Shown: one piece after another, positions 34,923-44,306 of the stretch
How the letters are laid out: each line of letters starts with the position of its first letter
How positions within the stretch are numbered: position 1 is the stretch's first letter
Source of the DNA: Morella rubra
Taxonomy: Eukaryota; Streptophyta; Magnoliopsida; Fagales; Myricaceae
DNA: 64,000 nt
Reading direction: 5' to 3'
Assembly (NCBI GenBank): GCA_003952965.2
Contig: CM025853.1
Span: 33,952,971 to 34,016,970, forward strand
Translations under genes and position numbers: made by a program
Notes under the pieces: model-generated
Told to the model about the DNA's origin: nothing
Database searches by the model: none
What the model saw: the letters and a program-made list of their open reading frames with translations, nothing else

Positions 34923-35053
34923 GAATCAGCATTATGTGGGTCAGCCGGCGTAGACCATGGTGTGGTTGTTGATGGATATGGCACAGAGAATGGCGCAGAT
35001 CACTAGCTTGTGAGGAATTCAAGAGGAACTAAGACCGCCTATAATTGTCTGCG
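34923..35053 (+). pseudogene. protease exon-4 remnant 7
   Basis: A near copy of remnants 1 and 4: CGSAGVDHGVVVDGYGTENGADH in frame (His kept), then a stop in the DYWLV segment and RNSRGT-like sequence. Confidence 0.7.
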
Positions 35054-35664
35054 TATAAATAATATTTGTCGATATTTTGCTCAAAAGTTATGTACTATAA
35101 TCCGAATTCTCTCTATATATTATAGACGAACAAGTTCTTGTGTCGCAGAGTAGGAAGATGGCGTGCTTAAGGCTAATTATTTTGTGAAGAAAAAGTAGCG
35201 CGCCAAGAGATTCTCACCCGAAATCAAAACAATACAAATACGTCATTTTATTATACAGATATTTGTTTGAGCTTTGGTTTGCTATTCCCTATAGTTGCCT
35301 CTTAGAATTTGACAATAGTACAGATATTTGTTTCTCAAAACTTGGAGACCGACAAAACAAACCTTAAATGAAGACTTGAACAATAAAATCAGAGGGGTCC
35401 ATGATGAACGTACGTTGTATACAGGCTCAATAGTATAGAACATGGGCGGGCCCAACTTGCCCCCCTGATATTTTTTCTTACTCCCTCGTGCTCATCATGC
35501 TTCACCTACAATCTTATTAGCATTTGTTCAAAGAGTGAATCGCGTGGATGCAAGGCAAAGAGGATTGATTCCTCCAACATGATCATAACATAGGAAAAAA
35601 AAAATTGTCTCATCACTGAGCACTGAAGTAGTTGCTGATTCATTTTCCTTAGAATTTTCTTCAG

Positions 35665-35750
35665 GGCGTGTTTTCTGGGTGATGTGGGTCAGCCGGCCTA
35701 GACCATGTGATTACTGTTGGATATGTCCAAGATGATGGAAATGAACAAAG
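35665..35750 (+). pseudogene. protease exon-4 remnant 8
   Basis: A near copy of remnants 3 and 6, with the start of exon 4 (GVFSG, CGSAGLDHV) still legible. It lies in the internally deleted unit. Confidence 0.55.
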
Positions 35751-36864
35751 ACGTCAGCCGTGAGACAGCAAAATCCAAGGGAAAAATAAGTGCTCTGTTT
35801 TTTTTTTGGTGATTTTTGCATGAATGAATTCTCAAAGCAACCGCCAACCGGTCCCTTTTTATAGAGCTAAGGCCACCGCCCAGACACCCCACCTTTACTT
35901 ATTATCTCCCAAGGAAGTTGTAATTTCTGTTCATTAAACGGCAAACCAAGGTGATCAGTTATGGGATGATCACCCCTGTTCAGCCAAGCACGGCATTGCT
36001 TCATTGCCATGTCACCCGATACAGCAGCAGACACACCCTGCATGGTTTAACAGGAAGGAAAGTCAAAAAAATAAATAAGGAAAAAAAGAGATGAAAATAA
36101 TTATATGAAATGTGTTTTGCATTATGTTTATGCTTATTCAATAAAGTACTATGTTAATTGAAATAATCATTAATTCCAAAGAAAGAATAAGAGAAAAGAA
36201 TATATATATATATATATAAAGAAGCTGAACTTTAACCTGTGGACCAATTATTGGTTCCAATGAGTTGTTTTTCTGGGTGTTATTGTGTTTTCATCTTCTT
36301 TTTCAGCCTAATGAAGGCATCGGGGGTAGCCGTCACCAGTCACATTGCCTTCACCCACTTGCGCAATTCCAGTTAAGAATTCTCTAAGCAACCATTATCA
36401 TATTCTATATATAGTCATGTATTCCACACGATCAAATATTGTAAATCATGAGTAATAATAAGTTTATTCTTCAAATTTTCACATGGTTCGGCACCACAAG
36501 GTTTCCAAGAAGACAAAGAATATTTTTCCATGAAAGTCTTATAATTATAATGTTTTTATTCTATCCATTATATCATGTCTGGTAATGATTAAGGCTGCTA
36601 GGAGCATACGTATATATATTCTGTGTTCCCAATGTTCATGTCCCACCATCCTCCCACCTTCGCCCACATCTTAATATCCTTCTAGGTAGTCAAACATCTG
36701 CGTATAGAAATAATGATCACGTGTGGTGAACATCCATTCAAGTTATTTGTTTTCTTTTTTAAAATTTAGTTCCAGTTTCACGACAAAGATTCATTCCAGC
36801 AAAAAATAAGAAGTTGCAACTGGAACGTGTAAATAAAAATTAGAGACGAGGAAGAGAAGTTGCA

Positions 36865-37196
36865 AATTTAAAATATTTTTCATATCGGTGACCCATATAT
36901 TTAATATATGAAGTTTTAAATTTAAATTAGGTGTTTTAAATTCTATTCTTATTACTTACTAGTTTTAAATATTTAAATATTTAAATAGAATCTTATTCTT
37001 TCATGAGAGTAATAATTATAGTAGAATTCTGATCAGTAGTTTCTAATCTAGTCTATAAAATAAAGGTCTGTGTATTTTATCAATATGCATAATCTAGTTA
37101 AAGAATAAGCTAGAAGATCTTTATAAACACTTGAACGATTATGACTGGAGTTATGCCGATCTAAATTTGGCCGTGCATATTTAATTCCTTTCAGCA
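36865..37196. mobile_element. 332-bp insertion upstream of DUF247-F
   Basis: Present before F and absent from the matching place before C (near 23654). GCA borders both sides, so a 3-bp target duplication is possible. The body is AT-rich. I find no clear terminal inverted repeat, tail or coding frame, so the class is open. Confidence 0.5.
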
Positions 37197-37503
37197 TATT
37201 GTTTGATTTATTATAGCATAGATATACTCAAACTTTGCAGGGGAAAAACAAAGCTTAAATTAGGAATTGAACGTTACACCTAAAAGTTGTCAGGAGATTG
37301 CTTCTCCAAAACAAAGGGGTCCATGTGGGAGGGTACATGGGGTAGAGGGCCAATAAAAGTATCAAATAAATTAGTATTCAACCCCTTTTACTGTATCTTA
37401 AAGCTAGGCAATAACTTTTTTCAATTGGGTTTTAGTTGCTTGCAAGGTATCAATTAGATTAGCTAAGTCAAGCAGAACACAGAGAGAATCCTCCACACGA
37501 AAG

Positions 37504-39090
37504 ATGGTGGCTGTGTTCAACAAGGAGCTCTTGAGCTGGTACCTAATCACCGTCAAACTCAGAGAAGCAGTAGAATCCGGAGTAGCAACGACATCTACTT
37601 CTTCTGCCAAAGTCCCAGGACAAAATCAGGAGCTGCTGCAGAATCAACAACAGGAACCATCAGAATCCCTTAAAATTGTGATAAGAGATGATGGTGGAAA
37701 TTGTGAAGAGGCAGACAATCCACCAGATTCTGAATGGGTGATCTCCATCAAGGAAAAGATTGACCAAGCTCGTCAAGACGACGCAGACAGTTCATGGGAA
37801 AAGTTATGCATATACCGAATCCCCCACTACCTAAGAGAAGGCGATGACAAAGCTTATGTGCCCCAGATTGTCTCCATAGGCCCTTACCACCATGGTAAGA
37901 GACGCCTTCGCCAAATGGATCGCCATAAGTGGCGTGCCCTTCTCCATGTCCTCAAGCGTACCAACCATGACATAAGGCTCTATCTTGATGCCGTGAAAGA
38001 ACTTGAAGAAAGAGCTCGCACTTGCTACGAAGGGCTGATCAGTCTTAGCAGCAACGAATTCGTCGAAATGATGGTGCTAGATGGTTGCTTTGTGCTTGAA
38101 CTCTTCCAAGGTGCCGCTGAAGGATTCAAGCGACTGGGGTACCCTCGAAACGACCCCATCTTTGCAATGCGTGGCTCAATGCATTCCATTCAACGGGACA
38201 TGATAATGTTAGAGAATCAGGTTCCACTCTTTATTTTGGATCGGCTTCTGGGAATTCAGTTAGGCGACCCAGACCAGAAAGGATTCGTATCCAAGCTAAC
38301 ACTCCATTTCTTCGACCCATTGATGCCAACAGATGAGCCATTAACAAAGAGTGATAGGGACAAGTTGGAGTCGTCTCTCGGATATGCAATCACCTTTGAC
38401 CCTCTATCGGATCAAGGTGGGCTTCATTGCCTTGATGTTTTCAGACGAAGTCTCTTGCGAAGAGGGCCTCAACCAGAACCCAGGATTTGGATCAAGAAAT
38501 GGTCACATGGTAATCGGGTTGCGGATAAACGAAGGCAGCAGTTGATACATTGTGTCACCGAACTCAAAGAGGCTGGAATCAAGTTCAAGAAAAGGAAGAC
38601 CGATCGGTTCTGGGACATCAAATTTAAGAATGGAGTTCTCCAGATCCCAAGGCTCTTGGTCCACGATGGTACCAAATCACTTTTTCTCAACCTAATTGCC
38701 TTGGAGCAAAGTCATATTGATTGCGGCAACGAAATCACCTCATATGTGGTCTTTATGGATAATTTGATTAACTCTCATCAGGATGTGGGCTACCTCCATT
38801 ACTGCGGGATATTAGAGCACTGGCTTGGCAATGATGCTGAAGTTGCTGACCTTTTCAACCGCCTCTGTCAAGAGGTGGTTTTCGACATCAATGACAGTTA
38901 CCTTTCTAACTTGTCTGAGGATGTGAACCGGTATTACAACCATAGGTGGAACACTTGGCGTGCGAGTTTGAAGCATAATTATTTCAGTAATCCCTGGGCC
39001 ATTCTCTCAGTAGCTGCCGCTGTTGTCCTGTTGCTACTTACTTTTGCACAGACCTTCTATGGAGTATATGGCTATTACAACCCAAGCTGA
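37504..39090 (+). CDS. DUF247 protein F
   Basis: Single-exon DUF247 gene, 528 residues, the block 2 counterpart of C. The N-terminus MVAVFNKELLSWYLITVKL equals that of C. Blocks: DSEWVISIKEKIDQARQ, YRIPHYLREGDDKAYVPQIV, MDRHKWRALLHVLKR, MMVLDGCFVLELFQG, MRGSMHSIQRDMIMLENQ, FWDIKFKNGVLQIPRLLVH and a C-terminal membrane helix ending YGVYGYYNPS. The frame is fully open and differs from C by scattered substitutions and a one-codon length difference near residue 290. It closes block 2; beyond it lies RER1. Function is unknown. Confidence 0.9.
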   Translation: MVAVFNKELLSWYLITVKLREAVESGVATTSTSSAKVPGQNQELLQNQQQEPSESLKIVIRDDGGNCEEADNPPDSEWVISIKEKIDQARQDDADSSWEKLCIYRIPHYLREGDDKAYVPQIVSIGPYHHGKRRLRQMDRHKWRALLHVLKRTNHDIRLYLDAVKELEERARTCYEGLISLSSNEFVEMMVLDGCFVLELFQGAAEGFKRLGYPRNDPIFAMRGSMHSIQRDMIMLENQVPLFILDRLLGIQLGDPDQKGFVSKLTLHFFDPLMPTDEPLTKSDRDKLESSLGYAITFDPLSDQGGLHCLDVFRRSLLRRGPQPEPRIWIKKWSHGNRVADKRRQQLIHCVTELKEAGIKFKKRKTDRFWDIKFKNGVLQIPRLLVHDGTKSLFLNLIALEQSHIDCGNEITSYVVFMDNLINSHQDVGYLHYCGILEHWLGNDAEVADLFNRLCQEVVFDINDSYLSNLSEDVNRYYNHRWNTWRASLKHNYFSNPWAILSVAAAVVLLLLTFAQTFYGVYGYYNPS

Positions 39091-40610
39091 GTCCAAGCAC
39101 CCTATTTGGTTGAGTTTCAGCTACACAGTCCGTAAAAACCCTGTTGTTTGCCTTTTCCGGGGCCAAATGATTGAATGTGAGTTTTTAGCTGATTGTAGAT
39201 ATACTCGCTGAGATCTCTCTCTACTGATTTTCCCCCCCCTCTTGTGTTACCATTAAAGATGTAATTGTCAGTTATAAATATCTACTACGCGGCCACTATT
39301 CTTATCTATGTCTAGCAATTTTGAAGGGTGAATAGCCAATGAATAAAGCTTTGAGAAAATCCCTACTGGGCTTAGAATTGACCGACCTTTGGAGCATCAT
39401 GCCCATAGAAGTACAGCAATTTCACCAACAGAATCAAACGAGCTATTCACCGTCCAACGAAAATGAAAGCAATTTCCAACCGATATCAACTGCATACCCT
39501 GGCAATTGTTCAATGTCTCATGAAGCATGCAACATCTCATGCTTTTTGCCCATTTATCCGAGCAAATTTTTCTAAATGTCTCGATTGCACCAACAGAGGG
39601 CAATGAGTTCTTTGCCGTTGCCACTCAAATCGCTAAGCTTACACCTCGGTAGTACATAAATACCATAAGGATAAACATAAGGCATAAGCCATTCAGATTG
39701 GAACTAAATTCAACATAAGCTTCCAAGATAGACTTTACCACGTACCCTGGAAAGACATTTCTCCAATTCAGATCAAAGGTACTAGAGACAAATTACGCAC
39801 ACCAAAGCCATTGATCAACTGGCTAATCCAGCTCAACCATTGTCCATGAAGAACTGTCCTTTACTTGGAAAATAACAGAGGAACGATTTTCGAGAGATGG
39901 AGAATAATGTAATGACTGTTCTCATTACAGGAAATATATACAATATCTGTAGTTTTTTGTTTTGTATATTATATCATTGATCCGGTTAGGAAGGACCTCT
40001 TGGGAGCTAATGATTACACAAAAATTGTACATGAAGCCAATCAACTACAAATATGCATATCACCCTCAATTATAAGGCAAGAAAATGCTGGCTCCAACAT
40101 AATCCTCGCAGATGAACGAAGAACAAGATCCAATGGATTCAAGTTATGAAATTATAATGCTGAAGATGCTCTGCATAATAGCAAAGGACAGTTCCAAATA
40201 AATGAGAAAAAAAGAAGGTACACTTAAAGCTAAACATAATTAACCCATTGCCAACCTAAACTCATCCCCCACAGCAAAGGCTCTGTGAAACTGATGCCAT
40301 TAGATTAAAAATCTCTGCAACAGAATGTAGCGCGTCCCTTCTATACAAAAGTAACTTTTAAACAAAGGGTAACAAATAAAAAGGAATCAGGAACTACTTC
40401 ATCTCCCCCAATGATAAATTTCCAGGAGGACATATTGGAGCTTGCCCAGAAAAGATCAGGGGAAAGCAGCTGAAACTAGTTGTAAAAGCGATTTTCTCTG
40501 CCAAGTTATCCTGAAAGCTCCAGCTGAGACATAATATTGCAGAATAAATAGAGGCCAAAATGGATTTATTACTTACAAGAACCGTATACAATTCAATCTA
40601 CCTGAAGAAT
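39091..40610. other. DUF247-F 3' flank and RER1 3' flank
   Basis: To about 40131 this matches the C 3' flank. From 40132 on it is unique sequence, probably including the RER1 3' untranslated region, which lies just below the RER1 stop on the minus strand. No other gene is seen. Confidence 0.6.
39339..39575 (+). other. 78-codon open frame, copy 2 (possibly non-coding)
   Basis: The counterpart of the frame at 25779-26015, with the same start, length and stop position (MNKALRKSLLGLELTDLW to SKFF). Changes between the copies are often amino-acid changing (Gly/Val, Leu/Phe, Arg/Gln, Met/Thr). That argues against constraint but does not exclude a fast-evolving peptide. Confidence 0.2.
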
Positions 40611-42040
40611 TCAGTCAGTAGGAAGGCTCGTGCTGTCAGTTGATGATGCTTTCTTTCCATCATATCGCTACCAAAAGTAATATTAAACCTTAATTCTCAA
40701 AACTAACAAGATAATACCTGTGTTAATCTAAACTTTGAGGGAAAGATGTGTCATTAAATACCTGCTTTCCAAGTGAGAAAGGAACATATTTGTACTTGAT
40801 CATGTGAGTAATTTGTCGCCTCATGGTGAGAATGAAAAGTGACAGCCAATAGAAAAGCAGTATTGGCCAGAACACAGGTACATCGAACGCACTGAAGAAA
40901 GTCATCACAAAAGCAATGCAAAATGCCCTCGTGATAGAGTACCTTCCAGGAAGGAAAACGAGGGAACTTCAGGACACATAACCATCAAGCATGGGAATCT
41001 TTTTGGGTGATTTAAAACTTCCAACACCACGAAAAGAAAATCAAAGTTGAATACTTTCATGAGCATAGAAGGATAATTTTGTAAAAGAGCATAAGTTGGA
41101 GCATGTAATCCCAAATAACTAATGAGGTTCCTGACTGAACAGCAACCTCCTTGCTATGCATGAAGAGAGCATTACTAATAAGGTCCCTCAATCTTGTAGT
41201 GCATCCTACAATCTCACTTTGACCCACTTGTTTACTAACAATTTCAATCAAATGCACAAATGCATACGTCGATCATCATTGTCTTCTCCGCACGCATCTA
41301 GCGGTCGTTTAACAGGAGAAAAGAATGGAAAAGGAAAACTAAATACGATATTGCTTGCAATCACTTTCGCAGATACCGTACCCACAAAGAATTCGGATCC
41401 TAATCCAATACCCAGTATTTCCAGTGAATAATTGAATATCCACAAGGACCTCCTTTCGTAGTATTAGCACTTGGCACTAAACTAACAATCAACAATCCCC
41501 AATCCTGGTACTGCAATCCCATGAATGTATAAACTCACGCTATATCTTTTATTTTATTTTGGCATACAAACTCACGACATAGATAAGGAATTTATCAACT
41601 ATGGACAGAAACCCCCAAAACAGTCAAAGAGAGAAGTCAAAGCAACATGATTGGGGGGCCAAAATAGAAGTGGCAACGCACCAGAACTTAAACTCCGGGA
41701 GCCGACGAACGAAGGGGCGGAATTCATCAGAGCCACGTGTCGGCAGCGTGGGACCCTGGGAGAGGTCCTGGATCTCGGGGTCCACCTGGGGCGAGAGAAA
41801 CCCAATGAGGAGGTTCAGAATGTAGATTCCCAGACCGTAGGACACGATGTAGAACCCTTGGATGAGGTAGACGCGGAGGACGTAGACGGCAGCGATGACG
41901 AGGAAGGCGATCCAACGCTGCAGCACGTGCGGGGTCGACTTGTCGAGCAGATGCTGGTACCGCTGCGAAACTGCGAAACTCCAACGGGAGATCGCCGTGG
42001 CCGGAGAGACATCTTCGCCGCCGGCCGGTGCCGCCTCCAT
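40611..42040 (-). CDS. RER1: RER1-like ER retrieval receptor
   Basis: Golgi membrane protein that returns escaped ER membrane proteins by COPI transport. Coding exons (minus) are 42040-41682, 40942-40762 and 40667-40611, giving 597 nt or 198 residues with clean GT-AG phases. Family signatures: [19 protein letters not shown] (about 28-46), [50 protein letters not shown], then across intron 1 [19 protein letters not shown] and [11 protein letters not shown], and [16 protein letters not shown]. Four hydrophobic segments fit the known W-shaped topology. The short Ser/Thr-rich tail after KRYDGKK-like sequence is variable in the family. Which Arabidopsis RER1 paralogue is closest cannot be told here. 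Confidence 0.93.
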
Positions 42041-44306
42041 CGTATTTGACTCGCTTTAACAGTTTTTTCGTGCGGTTTGTTGTGATTGTTTTTTCTTTTT
42101 TGAGGTCCTCTTCTTCCCGTTTATACGGTGTGGGTATGCAGCTGTTGTTGACTTGCGCCTTTTGGCATGACTTTTGCTCCGTACATGCCATCTTGGGCCG
42201 GATCCTGACCTAGCCGGGTGGACCTCTTTGCCCATCAAAGAACGGTGTTTAAGTTGATATATTTAATAAATCCATGATATTATGCAATGAATCTTTGGTA
42301 TCGTGTGAATCTTATTTATTATTTAACAGATGATATTTTAATTGATATCACATGAATTACACATCTCAATTATCCAACAAGTTACAATATTTATTATCTA
42401 AATATTTTCTACATATTTACATAGTGTGTGTTTGTAAAAATTTAGAGTGTTAAATTGATAAAAAATAAAGAAAGATGATTTAATGAAATTTTTTATATTT
42501 ATTTGTATTGGAGATGAAAAAAAAAAGATAGATAATTTTATGTAGTTATTTTATTATAGTTAAAATTTTAAAAATAAATGACATATTAATAATGTGTTAT
42601 TATCTCATCATTTTTTTAGTGGGTTTATATAATTATTACCTCAATCAATATATAAAAAACTAAAAATATAATAAATTGAATAATTTATGAATTTAAATAA
42701 AATTTAAAATGAAATTAGAAAAAAATTCCATATCTTAAAAATTTTAAAAACATATCTGCATACTAGTAGGAGTATTTATTTCGAAAACAGTGTGTTAATT
42801 CCATCTTTATATTCTATTTTACATCTAAATTTTGTTTACCGCTATTGCGTCCCACCGTTCACCTCGCCCTTTTCATATAGGAATCAGGATCCTCCTCTAT
42901 TTATGAATTTGGAAATGCCCAAATAGACAAACCATTTAACGCGTCGACACACCTCTGTTACCTCCACCACCACCTGCAATAGCTGCTTGTTTCCATTTGA
43001 ATCTCCCACGAAAGCTTCACGCTCTCACGCATCGCCCCTACACGTCTACAGCTCATTCTCGAATCGACGGTCAACCCGAGCATTTCAGCACTTCTGGTAA
43101 ATGATCTCGGACCGCATTGTCCAATGTAGGTCCATACGAATGCGCATAAGCAGGCGTATATACCTGTATTCGTTAGATTCGTAACGTAATTAAGTGATTT
43201 TGTTGATTACATCGGAACATTTTCTTCTTTACTGCCAGATCTTGATGTTTCCTTATGCTAACTATTGAATGGCATAATGCGATTGAAGAGATTAACTTCA
43301 ATTGTGTTTGTGGGATTGGTTAGACAGATTTCAACCTGTGGCTTCTTTGTACAGCTAATTACCCATATTGGCGCAGTTAATTTGTTTGGAGTTAATGCTA
43401 GAATAAGTTTGTTTACAGATACTCAAAATGTAACTTGAAAGGTAAAGTACAATTAAAATTGGCGCAGTTAATTTTTTGATGCTAGAATAAATTAGTTTAC
43501 AGATGGTCAAATGTAACTTGAGAGGTGAAGTACAATTAATCTTTTGCTTAAAACCGGAGATGTCCGCAATAATGTATGGTCATGTTCATGAAATGCCTTG
43601 TTTCTGGTCATTGCGTATAGTGTGAAAGATTAGGATTTTGATTCTCGAGGAGTGTGATGAATAGTGGTTGATATGGCAATATATGTAAGGTGCATAGTTT
43701 GTAGACGTAGTCCAATTCCTCGGGAACAACTGCGAATATTTCTTCCCTTGCTAACTTATGTCTGTCACATGTATTGGCTTTTGCTCATGGATAATTTAGA
43801 GGAATCATCATTTAGGTCTAAAGATTAAATTGATATGAAATAATAGGGCTGGATCTGCACCAAAGGTGTCGATAGTCATTGTCAATATACCATGTTATAT
43901 GACTGTTGTCCACCCCAGTGCTTCTTGGTTGGATTTATTTTTCATTATTGAACTTGGAATTATTTGAACATATTCTTACCCGCGTCATGTTCGTAGACAT
44001 GACTACAGCCTCAGGTTTGAGTGCTCTTTGTAACATAGTTCTATGATAGTAATGTCTTTGACATAGTTGGTCTAGACATGCTAGCCTATGCAAAACATTT
44101 GTGGAAGCTGCTGCAGGCAAACTGCATTGCAGCTTTGCTTATTAACAATTAATAGCTGGGCATGACTTCTACCATATGAAATGTTCGAAATTTATTATTG
44201 AAGCTTTCATCTGAAATGTTAAATCTGTTTTTTTTTTTTTGTGATTGGTTAGTCCTCACTTGGTTTTCTTAATTAGTTTACATGCCTCATAGTTGAGCGT
44301 CTATTA
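42041..44306. other. RER1/PTEN2 intergenic region and probable PTEN2 5' UTR intron
   Basis: RER1 and PTEN2 are divergent here. 42240-42800 is strongly AT-rich, with a segment near 42425-42590 that looks like an old MITE. About 42900-43096 is C-rich and reads like a leader exon, ending TTCTG before GTAAAT. An AG at 44291-44292 shortly before the ATG could close a 1.2-kb leader intron. No other gene is seen. Confidence 0.45.

Larger units (their letters stand above)
34560..36230 (+). repeat. third B/E-type unit with the DUF247 gene deleted
   Basis: This segment copies 30.6-34.56 kb but skips its middle. 34620-35551 matches about 30610-31519 (remnant 4 region and E upstream flank). 35552-36220 matches about 33884-34560 (remnant 6 region and E downstream flank). 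The junction reads GTGGATGCAAGGCAAAG, and both parents share GCA at the join. About 2.36 kb, including a whole DUF247 gene, is missing. A TA repeat lies at about 36200-36218. Confidence 0.78.
33625..37503. other. intergenic between DUF247-E and F
   Basis: The spacer consists of recurring array sequence: E downstream flank, the gene-less unit, then from about 36220 sequence matching the C upstream flank. The last 150 bases before the ATG at 37504 are probably the F leader, nearly the same as that of C. Besides the remnants and insert listed, I see no gene. Confidence 0.6.
26569..40131. repeat. segmental duplication, block 2
   Basis: This block repeats block 1 in order: protease 3' half (now pseudogene), A-type DUF247 (D, broken), B-type (E) and C-type (F), with matching flanks. 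It ends at about 40131, where homology to the C flank stops and single-copy sequence before RER1 begins. Extra material in block 2: inserts at 27759-27978, about 28393-29642 and 36865-37196, and an internally deleted unit at about 34560-36230. Confidence 0.85.

Noticed and set aside
41651..42191. 132-codon plus-strand frame and 154-codon minus-strand frame
   Set aside because: The first is antisense to RER1 exon 1, the second is a shifted frame over it.
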